This document shows, in pieces, positions 16,925 through 25,512 of a stretch of DNA of 64,000 nucleotides; within the stretch, counting starts at the first letter, position 1; each line of letters starts with the position of its first letter. The notes below the pieces were generated by a model, which saw nothing but the letters and a program-made list of their open reading frames with translations, had not been told where the DNA came from and ran no database searches. The position numbers and the translations under genes are program-made. Source of the DNA: JAEUIZ01 sp046155605 (GTDB lineage Bacteria > Planctomycetota > Phycisphaerae > Phycisphaerales > UBA1924); contig JBJXFQ010000011.1 in the NCBI GenBank assembly GCA_046155605.1, positions 1 through 64,000 on the forward strand, written 5' to 3'.

Positions 16925-17404
16925 TTAGAAGCACGACTTGAAGCTGCAACTCGTGCCTGACGGTGGGTAGGTCGCTGGTGGCGTGCAATAGCAGCCGTTG
17001 TTGTCCGGCGAGCCGGGTCCAATCGTGCCGCAGGCACCGGTGCCTTGCAAACCACATCTGATGAGAGGCAACGTGAGAGTGCATGTGTAGGTCGGGTTGT
17101 ACTTGCAGAGTGTTGGAGAGATTTCGAGATTCCCTGAGCAGGCAGTACAGTTCCCGGTGCATCCCGCCGTGCATCCGATGAAGTTCCCACTGCCGTCGAT
17201 CAACTTGGTGTTCGCCGGGCAGCCGGAGTCATTCGTCACGCACTCGTAGTTGTTGACCGCCGCGCCATCACCAGGACCGAGCACGACGCCGACGAAGTCG
17301 CCATCGCCGGGTCCGGTGGAAGCAACATGAACGATCCGCTCCGGGCCAGCGAGCGCAACACTCGACAGAACGAGATTGACGACGATCACAAGCATGCACT
17401 TCAT
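16925..17404 (-). CDS. Small secreted cysteine-rich protein
   Basis: A 159-residue protein with a clear signal peptide (MKCMLVIVVNLVLSSVALA) and a mature part of about 140 residues holding 14 cysteines (for example GCTAGCTGNCTAC, GCYC, SCSFKSCF). The even number and the export signal suggest a disulfide-bonded secreted or surface protein. Gly/Pro/Ser/Thr-rich linkers separate the Cys clusters. It has no family I recognise. The start at 17404 is supported by AAAGGAG seven bases upstream. It leads the operon with the unknown exported gene and the DUF1573 gene. Its presumed promoter (17457-17487) contains a 15-base poly-G tract, so expression may switch on and off. Possible roles include a surface antigen, adhesin or peptide effector; none is proven. 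Confidence 0.75.
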   Translation of the reverse strand: MKCMLVIVVNLVLSSVALAGPERIVHVASTGPGDGDFVGVVLGPGDGAAVNNYECVTNDSGCPANTKLIDGSGNFIGCTAGCTGNCTACSGNLEISPTLCKYNPTYTCTLTLPLIRCGLQGTGACGTIGPGSPDNNGCYCTPPATYPPSGTSCSFKSCF

Positions 17405-17456
17405 CGCGTACTCCTTTGTTCGTTGGACACGCACAGGTCACGCAGTAATCCAGCGC

Positions 17457-17487
17457 ATGCTACCCCCCCCCCCCCCCTTGCTGTCAA
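17457..17487 (-). promoter_or_regulatory. Promoter of the Cys-rich operon with a poly-G tract in the spacer
   Basis: Read on the minus strand: perfect -35 TTGACA (17487-17482), spacer GCAA plus 15 G (19 bp), then -10 TAGCAT (17462-17457). The start codon lies about 46 bases beyond the expected transcription start, with a good AAAGGAG between. The present spacer is two bases longer than the 17-bp optimum, so loss of two Gs would be expected to raise activity. Homopolymers placed like this make promoters phase-variable in Neisseria (opc, porA); transfer of that behaviour to this organism is inference. Confidence 0.6.
17463..17477. repeat. 15-base poly-C/poly-G homopolymer
   Basis: Fifteen consecutive C on the plus strand, by far the longest homopolymer in the window. 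Such tracts are hotspots for slipped-strand mispairing. It falls between the -35 and -10 hexamers of the Cys-rich operon promoter. Its exact length could be affected by sequencing or assembly error. Confidence 0.9.
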
Positions 17488-17550
17488 GCCCCACAATTCC
17501 GGCATAGCTCGACGGCAGACCGGCAGACATTCCCTTTCGCAAGAAACTGG

Positions 17551-17585
17551 AAAACCGCCCAGCGGATGGTGGTCCACGGGGCGGT
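17551..17585 (-). terminator. Candidate intrinsic terminator after the dockerin-like protein gene
   Basis: Downstream of the stop at 17631 the minus strand can pair ACCGCCC with GGGCGGT around an 18-base loop, followed immediately by TTTTCC. The loop is long, so the hairpin is only moderately convincing, but it sits between two same-strand transcription units where a terminator is expected. Confidence 0.4.
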
Positions 17586-17630
17586 GCCTCCTGATTGAGG
17601 AGTGGGAGAGCGGCGATCGACGCACAAGGC

Positions 17631-19400
17631 TCAGTTGCAGCCGGCCGCGAACCGGTTCATGAAGCAGGTGAAGTCGTTGACATTGAGCACGGGCGGGACG
17701 GTGCTCTGGTCGCAGTTGGCATAGGGGTCACCGGCCGCGAACTTATTGAGGAAGCAGGTGAAGTCGTTGACGTTGAGCACGGGCGGCGTGGAACTCTGGT
17801 CGCAGTTGGCGTAGCAGGTCGTGGGCTGCTGCGTGGAGGCATAGATGGTCCAGCCGAGGCCGAGCGGGCGGCCACTGCCGGCGTCCTGCGCCTGCGTCCA
17901 GTTGTTGGTGGCGACGTTGAAGACCATGGCGTCATCGGCACCGGGGTTGCGATAGGGCGCGGGAACGGTCATGACGCTGCCGAAGCCAGCCATGCCGACG
18001 GTGGCGACTTCGATCCAGATGCGGCCGGGGGGAAGCGGGGGCATCCACGAGAGATCGACTTGGGCGGAGTTCACCGCGCGGGACGGATCGAGCGGATTGC
18101 CCATCACGCGGAATAGGTCGAGGAAGTAGCCGCCGATGAGGCGATTGGTCGCCATGTCGCCGGCGATGGGAACCCCGCCCGCGCCCGGGCGGCCGTTCCA
18201 AAGACGGACGAAAGCGGCCTGAATTGGCGTCCCCACGGGAGCGCCTGGCTGATAGAAGGGGAGTTCGAGACGCTCGAGTTGCGTGGGCGCGCCGGGGAGC
18301 ATCACAAAATCATCGGCGACGTGGGCCGTGGTCACGACCGTGTTCAGGCCCATGGTGGTGTCGGTGAAGAGCGGCTCGGAGATGTTCGCACGATCGGGTC
18401 CGATCAGCAGCGTGGTGATGAGGGTGGGCACATCGCCGCCCGCGCCGCTGACGGCCTTATCGACCTCGCCCGCGCCGTCGAAGGAGAGTTCAACCTCGAC
18501 GTTGTTGTTCGGATTCGCGCCGAGGTCATAGTCGATCTCGATTTCGGGGAGCGGGAACGAGTAGGCCGCCGGCGCGCCGACGGCAGGGATCGGGAGCGCC
18601 GCGAAGACGCCCGTGGCGCTCGACTCGGTGACAAACCCCGCGCTAACGATGATCCGCAGCGTCCCGGCCTGGGTGGTGACGGTGCCCGGCAGGTCGATGG
18701 CGAGGAAACTTTCCGACGCCGTGTTGTCGAGCGTGATGCCATCCCACGAGGTTTCCCCGCCGCCAACGCGGGACTGTATCGAAAGCAACTTGTAGTTCGA
18801 GGTCAGGCCGGTGGTGTGGTCGATGACCGTGGCGAGAATGGGGTCGGCGACCAGGCCTCGACTTGCCGAGCCGACCGCGGGCAGGGAGTTCTTCCAGTTG
18901 CCGGACCAACGGATGTTCCCGCGGCTGTCGAGGTAGCGACCTCGGGCCGTGACCTGCGCGCCGCTAAAGGCGGTGGCGCGGCCGCTGCCGCGAGGGGGAT
19001 TCGGAGCGGGACATCCGGCGAGACTCGGATTGGCGTTCCCGCGGGCCTCGACCCAGCCCTCGACGCCGCCGACGGCCAGGACGGTGACGCCGGCTTCGGC
19101 GGTGGCGTCGGCGGCCGAGCCGGGGGCGAGCGAAGAGACGGTGCGGGTGGTGACGCCCAGGCCGATGGCGACGGACCCGCTCGCTGGGTCATCGTCGATG
19201 CAGTTGTTGGTGCGGGCGAAGGAGTGCTCCTTGTGGTTCAGGAAGACGGCGGGGGCCAGGTTCCCGTGCGTGCGGAGTTTGAAGTTATGGCGGACGCAAT
19301 AGTCATTGCCCGCGCCTTGCGCGAGGGCGAGACTGGGCAGGCCAGCGAGGGCCAGGACAAGGGCGGCGGTACGCGGACGGATAGCGGTGGAACGGGCCAT
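17631..19400 (-). CDS. Exported protein with tandem dockerin-like C-terminal repeats
   Basis: A 589-residue exported protein of unknown activity. It has a signal peptide (TAALVLALAGLPSLALAQ), a long beta-rich body and two near-identical C-terminal repeats of about 30 residues, each with (Y)ANCDQS...PPVLNVNDFTCFxNxFAAG. This Cys/Asn/Asp-rich tail is a dockerin-like module frequent in Phycisphaerae and probably binds calcium or anchors the protein. The body contains DDFVMLPGAPTQLERLELP and WIEVATVG, as in planctomycete proteins annotated only as hypothetical. No catalytic motif was found. ATG at 19400 follows AGGAGTG. It is divergent from the ECF sigma gene. Confidence 0.8.
   Translation of the reverse strand: MARSTAIRPRTAALVLALAGLPSLALAQGAGNDYCVRHNFKLRTHGNLAPAVFLNHKEHSFARTNNCIDDDPASGSVAIGLGVTTRTVSSLAPGSAADATAEAGVTVLAVGGVEGWVEARGNANPSLAGCPAPNPPRGSGRATAFSGAQVTARGRYLDSRGNIRWSGNWKNSLPAVGSASRGLVADPILATVIDHTTGLTSNYKLLSIQSRVGGGETSWDGITLDNTASESFLAIDLPGTVTTQAGTLRIIVSAGFVTESSATGVFAALPIPAVGAPAAYSFPLPEIEIDYDLGANPNNNVEVELSFDGAGEVDKAVSGAGGDVPTLITTLLIGPDRANISEPLFTDTTMGLNTVVTTAHVADDFVMLPGAPTQLERLELPFYQPGAPVGTPIQAAFVRLWNGRPGAGGVPIAGDMATNRLIGGYFLDLFRVMGNPLDPSRAVNSAQVDLSWMPPLPPGRIWIEVATVGMAGFGSVMTVPAPYRNPGADDAMVFNVATNNWTQAQDAGSGRPLGLGWTIYASTQQPTTCYANCDQSSTPPVLNVNDFTCFLNKFAAGDPYANCDQSTVPPVLNVNDFTCFMNRFAAGCN
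17641..17820 (-). repeat. 90-bp tandem repeat encoding two dockerin-like modules
   Basis: Two adjacent 90-bp units (17641-17730 and 17731-17820) are nearly identical at DNA level, both starting CCGGCCGCGAAC on the plus strand. They encode the paired ANCDQS...NVNDFTCF modules at the protein C-terminus. The high DNA identity suggests recent duplication or gene conversion. Confidence 0.8.
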
Positions 19401-19575
19401 GATTCACTCCTGCGTGGGACGTTTTGCCCCAGTTCCGGTGCGGCCAGACAGAGGCCGCGTGGCTCCGGGGTCGTGTGTGTTCACGGTGGAATGCGAAGGA
19501 CGGCAGGGGAGTCCGCAGGTGGTTGCGGCGCGGCGAGGGGCTGATAATCCGGGGGTGTGGCAAAGGGAGCCCGCG

Positions 19576-20157
19576 ATGACCAGCCAGCCAGATCGGGTTG
19601 AGACGATGCGGCTGCTCTCGGGCGCGGGCCGCGGCGAGCAGCACGCGCTGGCCGGGCTGACCGAGCGCGTCTATGCCGAACTGCGCGCGCTGGCGGCCCA
19701 TTACATCCAAAAGGAGCGCAGCGGTCACACGCTGGAGCCGACGGCCCTCGTCCACGAGGTCTTCCTACGGCTGATCGATTCGAAGGGCCTCCAGGCCAAC
19801 GACCGGCGTCACTTCTTCGCAATCGCCGCGGGGGCAATGCGTCGGGTTCTGGTCGATCACGCGCGGACGCGAGACGCGGCGAAACGCGGGGGCGGGCGGG
19901 CGCGGGTCGCACTCTCGACCCTCAACGCCGCGGCGACCAACGCCGAGGCCGATGCCATCGTGCTCGACGAGGCGCTCACGAAACTCGCTAACTTTGACGC
20001 GCGGCAGGCGCGGATCGTCGAACTGCGGTTTTTCGGCGGGCTCACCGTCGAAGAGGTCGCCGACCTGCTCCAGGTCTCGAAGCGCACGATCGAGAGCGAA
20101 TGGACGATGGCGCGGGCGTGGCTGCACCGCGAACTCTCCGGCGGAGCGAGCGCGTGA
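19576..20157 (+). CDS. ECF-subfamily RNA polymerase sigma factor (TIGR02999-like)
   Basis: A 193-residue sigma-70 family factor of the extracytoplasmic function type, with region 2 (LTERVYAELRALAAHYIQKER, EPTALVHEVFLRLID) and region 4 (FFGGLTVEEVADLLQVSKRTIESEWTMARAWL). The RRHFFAIAAGAMRRVLVDHAR segment is typical of the TIGR02999/Sig-70_X6 group abundant in planctomycetes and acidobacteria. ATG at 19576 follows AAAGGGAG. The next gene, a Ser/Thr kinase-STAND protein, starts with a GTG that overlaps this stop (GTGA). No anti-sigma factor is adjacent, so control by the coupled kinase is likely; that is inference from ECF-kinase pairs in other bacteria. Confidence 0.9.
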   Translation: MTSQPDRVETMRLLSGAGRGEQHALAGLTERVYAELRALAAHYIQKERSGHTLEPTALVHEVFLRLIDSKGLQANDRRHFFAIAAGAMRRVLVDHARTRDAAKRGGGRARVALSTLNAAATNAEADAIVLDEALTKLANFDARQARIVELRFFGGLTVEEVADLLQVSKRTIESEWTMARAWLHRELSGGASA

Positions 20158-23100
20158 CGCGCGAGCGGTGGGCGCGGGTGAAGGCGGTGTTCGAGGTCGC
20201 CCTGGCGGTGCCGGAGATGGAGCGTGCGGCGGCGGTCACGCGCGAGGCCGGTGATGATGCCGCGCTCGCCGCGGAAGTCGAATCGCTGCTGGCCCATCAC
20301 GGACGGGCAACCGGATTCATGGAAGTCGGACGGTTGGCGACCTTGACCGGCGGCGCATCCGCGCGCCCGGTTTCCACTCAGGCAACGCCAAAGGCGATCG
20401 GTGGGTACGCGATCGAGCGCGAGTTGGGCCGCGGCGGGATGGGCGTCGTCTATCTCGCACGCGATCCAGTGCTGGATCGGCCCGTGGCGATCAAGGTGTT
20501 GTCGGAAGCCATGTCGCGCGACGCCGAGGGGCTGATGCGGTTCGAGCGCGAGGCCCGCATCCTCGCCGCCCTCAACCACCCCAACATCGCGGCGATCCAT
20601 AGCCTGGGCACCGATGACGGCGGCTCTCGCTTCCTCGTGCTCGAATACGCGGAAGGCAAATCACTCGGCGAGCGGCTCGGCGAGGGCGCGATGACCGTCG
20701 CCGAGGCCGCCGGCGTGCTCGCGCAGGTCGCTCGCGCCGTCGAGGCCGCTCACGACCGCGGCGTCATCCACCGTGATCTCAAGCCCGACAACATCCGCGT
20801 CAGCGCTGACGGCCTCGTCAAGGTGCTGGATTTCGGGCTCGCCAGGCGATGGGCCACGACGGATCATCCGAGCACGACGACACTGGACAGTTCGGCGGCG
20901 CTCCTCGCCACGACGCCCGGCCTCATCATGGGCACGCCCGGCTACATGAGCCCCGAGCAGGCCCGCGGGCAGGAGGTTGACAAGCGGACCGACATCTTCG
21001 CGCTCGGGTGTGTCGCGTATGCGTGCCTGACGGGCCGAGGGCCATTTTCCAAGGGCTCGATCGGCGATTCGGTGGCGGCGGTGCTCTCGGAAGAGGCGGA
21101 TTGGAGCCGATTGCCGACTCAGTTGCCCGCCGGGCTGCGCGCGGTCCTGGAGCGATGCCTGGCGAAGGATCCTGAGCGGCGGCTGCGCGACGCGGGCGAG
21201 GTGCGCCGAGAGGCGGAGGCGGCAATCGGCGGCGGACGAAGCACGGGCGGGTTTGCTGGGCCGTCGCTCTTCGTGCAGGCCTCGCGATTGCCCGCGCCGG
21301 CGCCGACCAACCTCCCGCGCCAGATGACGAGCTTTGTCGGTCGGCACGCCGAGATCGATCGCGTCCGCGAGATGCTCGGCAGCGCGGCCTTGCTCACGCT
21401 GTCGGGCGCGGGCGGCTGCGGCAAGACGCGGCTGGCCCTCCGCATCGGTGAACTGATGGCCGGCGCGTTCACCGGAGGCGTCTGGCTCGTCGAGGTCGCC
21501 GGCGTCATGGATTCATCGCTCGTCGCGGCAGCGGCGGCGGCGGCCCTTGGCGTCAAGGAGCAGGCGGGCCGGCCTGTCGTGCAGTCGCTCGTCGATCGGC
21601 TCGAGACCAAGTCGGCCCTGCTGATCCTCGACAACTGCGAGCACCTGCTCGCGGCCTGCGGGGAACTCGTCGGCACGCTCCTCCGAGCCTGCCCGGACCT
21701 CCGCATCATCGCCACCAGCCGCGAGCCGCTGGGTGTCGTCGGCGAGGCGACCTATCGCGTGCCCTCGCTTGCCGTCCCGCCCGCGCGACACGAACCCGGG
21801 GCCGCCGTCGAGCGCTTCGAGGCCGTTGAACTCTTCGTCGAGCGTGCCCGTGCGGCGCGACCGGGCTTTGAGGTCACACCCGAGACCGCGGCGACCATTG
21901 CCGAGGTCTGCCGGCGGCTGGACGGGATCCCGCTGGCGATTGAGTTGGCCGCGGCGCGTATCCGCGTCCTCTCGCCCGAGCAGATCCACGCCAAACTCCA
22001 CGACCGCTTCCGGCTGCTTATCGGCGGCAGCCGCACCGCCCTCGAACGGCACCAGACCCTACGGGCCGCCATCGATTGGAGTTACGACCTGCTGCCCGAG
22101 GACGAGCGACAGGTGCTGCGGACGCTCTCGGTCTTTGCCGGCGGCAGCACGCTCGAATCCGCGGGCGCGGTGTGCGCCGTCGACGAGTTCGGGCTGCTCG
22201 ACGCGCTGACCCACCTGGCCGACAAATCGCTGGTCATGGTTGACGACCACGGAGAGCACCCTCGCTATCGCATGCTCGAAACGGTTCGGCAATACGCCCG
22301 CGAGAAGTTGCAATCGGCGTCGTCGGCCGAGGTCGAATCCGCGTGCGAGAAGCACCTGGACTACTTCTGCTCGCTCGTCGAGCGGGCCGAGCCCGAACTC
22401 TTCGGCCCGCAGCAGCAGGCCTGGCTCAAGCGGCTTCACGATGAGCACGACAACTGCCTGGCGGCGCTCGACTGGTGCGCGGCCTGCGGGGACGCGGGAC
22501 ACCACGAGAAGGCGCTGCGAGTCTGCGGCGCGCTGGCGCGCTTCTGGAACCTGCGCGGGCACCTGGCCGTCGGCCGGTCCGCCGTCGGGCGCGCGATGGC
22601 GGCGGTCACGGATCGCACGGCCCGCGCGAGCCTGGCCAAGAGCCTCAATGCCGCGGGGGGGCTCGCGTGCGTGGCGGGCGACTATGCCGAAGCACGCGAG
22701 CATTGGACGGCCACGCTCGAGATGCAGCGGGCGCTGGGAAACTCGCGGGGCGAGGCGGGCGCGCTCAATAACCTCGGGCTCGTCGCCGAGAACCGGGGCG
22801 ACTATTCCGCGGCGCGGACGCTCTATGAGCGCGCGCTCGAGATCAACCGCGGCCTGGGCAACAAGTCGTGGGAGGCCATCAACCTCAATAACCTCGGCAA
22901 TGTCGCGTGGAACATGCGCGACAACGCCACGGCACGGCAGATGTACTCGGCCGCCCTCGCGCTCAATCGCGAACTCGGCAATCGCTCTGATGAGGCGCGG
23001 AACCTCAACAACCTGGGGACGGTGGCGCGCGAGGACGGGCAGGCCGGCGAGGCGAGGGCGCTCTTCCGCGAGGCGATCAAGATCAAGCAGGAACTGGGCG

Positions 23101-23516
23101 ATCGGCAGGGATTGGCGGTGTCGTTCGGGCAACTCGCTCTTGCGGCAATCGATGCGGGTGATCGGGCCGGGGCGCGCAAGTTGATCGCCGAGGCACTCAC
23201 GATCCGCCGCGACATACCGGATCAACTTGGGCTGGCGATGTCGCTGGCCGAGGCCGCGGGGCTCGCCGTCGCTGAGGGTGCGTGGGCGCTGGCTGCCACC
23301 TGGTTCGCGGCTTCTGAGCGCCTCCGCCACAGGCTCGGCGTGCCGTTGGCGCTGGGTGAACGGGCGCGATACGAGCGCGACCTCTCCGCTCTTCGAAGGG
23401 CACTGGACGAGGCGGCGTTCAATGCTGCGTGGTCAGCAGGCATCGCCGCGCCAACGGCACGGGCCACCGAACAGGCCGGCGCATGGCTGGCGAAGGGACC
23501 GACCGCGGAAGCGTGA
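20154..23516 (+). CDS. Ser/Thr protein kinase fused to STAND (NB-ARC-like) ATPase and TPR array
   Basis: A 1120-residue multidomain signalling protein. A short helical N-terminus (ERWARVKAVFEVAL) typical of planctomycete kinases precedes a Hanks-type kinase: GRGGMGVVY, VAIKVL, HRDLKPDN, DFGLA and SPEQARG. Next comes a STAND ATPase with Walker A SGAGGCGKTRLA, Walker B LLILDNCEHLL, ATSREPLGV and GIPLAIELAAARI, followed by a winged-helix-like WSYDLLPEDE region. The C-terminus holds at least four TPRs built on NNLGxVAxxxGxxxxARxLYxxAL. No transmembrane helix is evident. GTG start at 20154 overlaps the sigma factor stop, so the two are translationally coupled. Signal input and phosphorylation target are unknown; the sigma factor is the obvious candidate. 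Confidence 0.9.
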   Translation: MTRERWARVKAVFEVALAVPEMERAAAVTREAGDDAALAAEVESLLAHHGRATGFMEVGRLATLTGGASARPVSTQATPKAIGGYAIERELGRGGMGVVYLARDPVLDRPVAIKVLSEAMSRDAEGLMRFEREARILAALNHPNIAAIHSLGTDDGGSRFLVLEYAEGKSLGERLGEGAMTVAEAAGVLAQVARAVEAAHDRGVIHRDLKPDNIRVSADGLVKVLDFGLARRWATTDHPSTTTLDSSAALLATTPGLIMGTPGYMSPEQARGQEVDKRTDIFALGCVAYACLTGRGPFSKGSIGDSVAAVLSEEADWSRLPTQLPAGLRAVLERCLAKDPERRLRDAGEVRREAEAAIGGGRSTGGFAGPSLFVQASRLPAPAPTNLPRQMTSFVGRHAEIDRVREMLGSAALLTLSGAGGCGKTRLALRIGELMAGAFTGGVWLVEVAGVMDSSLVAAAAAAALGVKEQAGRPVVQSLVDRLETKSALLILDNCEHLLAACGELVGTLLRACPDLRIIATSREPLGVVGEATYRVPSLAVPPARHEPGAAVERFEAVELFVERARAARPGFEVTPETAATIAEVCRRLDGIPLAIELAAARIRVLSPEQIHAKLHDRFRLLIGGSRTALERHQTLRAAIDWSYDLLPEDERQVLRTLSVFAGGSTLESAGAVCAVDEFGLLDALTHLADKSLVMVDDHGEHPRYRMLETVRQYAREKLQSASSAEVESACEKHLDYFCSLVERAEPELFGPQQQAWLKRLHDEHDNCLAALDWCAACGDAGHHEKALRVCGALARFWNLRGHLAVGRSAVGRAMAAVTDRTARASLAKSLNAAGGLACVAGDYAEAREHWTATLEMQRALGNSRGEAGALNNLGLVAENRGDYSAARTLYERALEINRGLGNKSWEAINLNNLGNVAWNMRDNATARQMYSAALALNRELGNRSDEARNLNNLGTVAREDGQAGEARALFREAIKIKQELGDRQGLAVSFGQLALAAIDAGDRAGARKLIAEALTIRRDIPDQLGLAMSLAEAAGLAVAEGAWALAATWFAASERLRHRLGVPLALGERARYERDLSALRRALDEAAFNAAWSAGIAAPTARATEQAGAWLAKGPTAEA

Positions 23517-23523
23517 CTCGGGC

Positions 23524-23805
23524 TTATTCCGCGCCGCCGCGCTGGACCTTGCCCTGCCGCTCGAGTTCTTTGGTCTTCGCCTCCATCTTCTGGAGGTCGG
23601 CCTGCTGCTCGGCGGTCAACGCTGGAGGCGGCTTGGCCGTGGCGGACTCGAACAGCCCGTTGTACCACGCGAAGACCACGCCCGCGACGACCAGCAGCAC
23701 GATGGCGACCGCGAGTTTCGCCCCGTTGTTGCCGCCGCCGGACTGCTTCTTCTGCTTCGTCCCGATGTTGTCAAATCCACGACCATCAGTCAGCGAACCG
23801 GCCAT
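23524..23805 (-). CDS. Small single-pass membrane protein, unknown function
   Basis: A 93-residue protein with a polar, Gly/Lys-rich N-terminus, one transmembrane helix (LAVAIVLLVVAGVVFAWYNGLF, about residues 31-52) and a charged, probably coiled-coil C-terminus (LQKMEAKTKELERQGK). No family recognised. It lies 57 bp downstream of the ABC-2 permease on the same strand, so it may be an accessory of that transporter, and it converges on the kinase-STAND gene (8 bp between stops). Confidence 0.6.
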   Translation of the reverse strand: MAGSLTDGRGFDNIGTKQKKQSGGGNNGAKLAVAIVLLVVAGVVFAWYNGLFESATAKPPPALTAEQQADLQKMEAKTKELERQGKVQRGGAE

Positions 23806-23862
23806 GAGATACTCCCGAAACTGTGCGAGCAGAGTGCCCGCCTGGAAAATGATAGGGCGCGA

Positions 23863-25215
23863 TCAGCCCACGTCGCGCGTCTGGAACAAAACCACCCCGA
23901 GCGACAGGAACGCGACGATGTAGCCCAGCCCGTAGAGCGAGACTTTCAGCATGTGTGACGCCGGAACGGGCTGATTCTGCGAGATCGCGTCGACGAACCA
24001 GAAATCGTGGAAGTTCGGCAGCACGGCCCAGGCGACGAGGGCCGGGACATTGGCTCGCGTGGGCGCGAGGAAGACATAATCGTCCGCGGCGGGGGCGCGA
24101 TCAACGCGAAGGGCCGTCGGGCCGGCACGCCGAACCGTCACACCCTCGGGCTGCACCTCGGTGATCACCAGCCCGGCATCCGGCGAGCCCAGGATCGCGC
24201 CGTCTTTGCTTAGGTCACCCCCGAAAGGCGGAAAGTTCTCGACGGCCATCGGGAAACCGTTGGGCGCCGATGAGAAATAAAAGGCGTCTCCAACGTGGAT
24301 CGTCCGCTTGGGCGGCACGCGAAACGCGACCGCGTAGGTGTCGCCCGCCGTCGTCAGTGGCGTCTTCGTGTCGCCCATGGCCGTCGCTGACTTCACCCGC
24401 GCGACGTGCTCGTTGGTGAAGACGTGGCGACCCAGGGCCTGATTGGTCAGCAGGCCGAACAGGAAACTCCCAGCGCAGACCACGATCGTCATTACCTGCC
24501 CCAGCCGGGTCGAGACGGCCGTGGCCAGCGACGTGAGCACCAGCAGGGCGATCCCCACCGCCGTGCAGGCAAACACGATCTGCGGCTTGAGGTCGACCAC
24601 GGGCGACTGCCACTCCCACTTCTTATTGAGCACCAGCACCAACCCGTAGGCGACGATCATCGCCGGCAGCAGGATCACCATGCTCGTCTGCGTGAAGTAC
24701 CACCCGTAGAAGAAGTTGGTCCAGAGCGCGAGGCCCAGCGCGATCGCCACGGCGATGAACGTAAAGAGCAGCACCGGCCCGTCGAGGTCGTCGCTGGCGT
24801 TGCTCATCACCCCGTGCCGGACGGCTAGGAGCAGAAAGATGACCATGAGCCCAATGGCGATGCCGATCGAACCCGCCACGCCGATGTATTTGCCGACGAT
24901 GAGCACGGGCCTCGGGATCGGCTTGGAGACGACGGTGAGCACGGTTTTGTTCTCGATCTCGCGCGAGACGACGGCGGTAGCCAGGAACGCCGACAGCAGC
25001 ATCCCGCAGACGAAGACCGACGAGAGGCCGAGGTCGAGCAGGAGTTTGTTGTCGGCGGAGACCTCGGAGGTGTCGGAGTACCCCATCGAGAATCCGGTGC
25101 TCCAGGTCAGGAAGACCTGGATAATGCCGCACACCAGCACGAGCACGAAAAAGATGGGCTGGCGGATGCTCTCGACGAAGGCGTTGCGGGCGATGGTGAG
25201 GGTTTGTGAGAGCAT
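23863..25215 (-). CDS. ABC-2 type transporter permease
   Basis: A 450-residue permease with about six or seven membrane helices and a long extracytoplasmic insert before the last helices. The cytoplasmic SREIENKTVLTVVSKPIPRP loop followed by LIVGKYIG is characteristic of ABC-2 permeases of the NosY/GldF type. No ATPase gene is adjacent on this strand; the nearest is at 30136, which already has its own permease but might serve both. A small membrane protein gene follows. A good promoter candidate lies at 25321-25349. Substrate unknown. Confidence 0.82.
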   Translation of the reverse strand: MLSQTLTIARNAFVESIRQPIFFVLVLVCGIIQVFLTWSTGFSMGYSDTSEVSADNKLLLDLGLSSVFVCGMLLSAFLATAVVSREIENKTVLTVVSKPIPRPVLIVGKYIGVAGSIGIAIGLMVIFLLLAVRHGVMSNASDDLDGPVLLFTFIAVAIALGLALWTNFFYGWYFTQTSMVILLPAMIVAYGLVLVLNKKWEWQSPVVDLKPQIVFACTAVGIALLVLTSLATAVSTRLGQVMTIVVCAGSFLFGLLTNQALGRHVFTNEHVARVKSATAMGDTKTPLTTAGDTYAVAFRVPPKRTIHVGDAFYFSSAPNGFPMAVENFPPFGGDLSKDGAILGSPDAGLVITEVQPEGVTVRRAGPTALRVDRAPAADDYVFLAPTRANVPALVAWAVLPNFHDFWFVDAISQNQPVPASHMLKVSLYGLGYIVAFLSLGVVLFQTRDVG

Positions 25216-25512
25216 GGGTGTTCGGTGAGAGGCAGGGTCGGGCCGGAGCCGGGACGGAAAGAGGGAATGGGAACAGCAAGAAAGAGGTTTGCGGCGAAAG
25301 ATTTTTTCCTGGCCGCTACGAACATACTCGCCCCGGCCTCGTACTTCAACGTTGAGCCCGTGCTCCCGGTTCGCGCCGAATCGGGACGATCGTCGGTCTG
25401 GCGTTCGTCGGCGGGCAAAGCGGAAGAGGGAAGGGAGCGGTCTGGACAGACCAGACCGGCGCGGTCACAATAGTGCCCCCGCGGCCTGATGGCCTCGGCA
25501 GGTGGAGCGCGG
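25216..25512. other. Divergent intergenic region between the ABC-2 permease and the SPFH operon
   Basis: About 297 bp with no convincing gene. It holds the minus-strand promoter candidate at 25321-25349 and presumably the plus-strand promoter of the SPFH operon, which I could not locate. A TTTTTT run near 25305 is the only AT-rich spot. The open frames crossing it have no recognisable similarity. Confidence 0.5.
25321..25349 (-). promoter_or_regulatory. Candidate promoter of the ABC-2 permease gene
   Basis: On the minus strand TTGAAG (25349-25344), a 17-bp spacer and TATGTT (25326-25321). The same TTGAAG -35 form with a TATG-type -10 occurs before the VPLPA-CTERM gene. It predicts a leader of about 100 bases before the ATG at 25215. 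Confidence 0.45.

Noticed and set aside
17463..17477. Poly-C run considered as an assembly gap artefact
   Set aside because: Not rejected outright, but the exact position between consensus -35 and -10 hexamers makes a biological tract more likely; read support should decide.
20154..23516. The kinase-STAND-TPR protein as an anti-phage Avs-type defence gene
   Set aside because: The coupled ECF sigma factor and the N-terminal kinase fit signalling better; no nuclease or other effector domain is attached and no defence genes are nearby.
25225..25473. Small plus-strand frame in the divergent intergenic region
   Set aside because: No ribosome site or similarity, and it crosses the promoter region of both flanking units.
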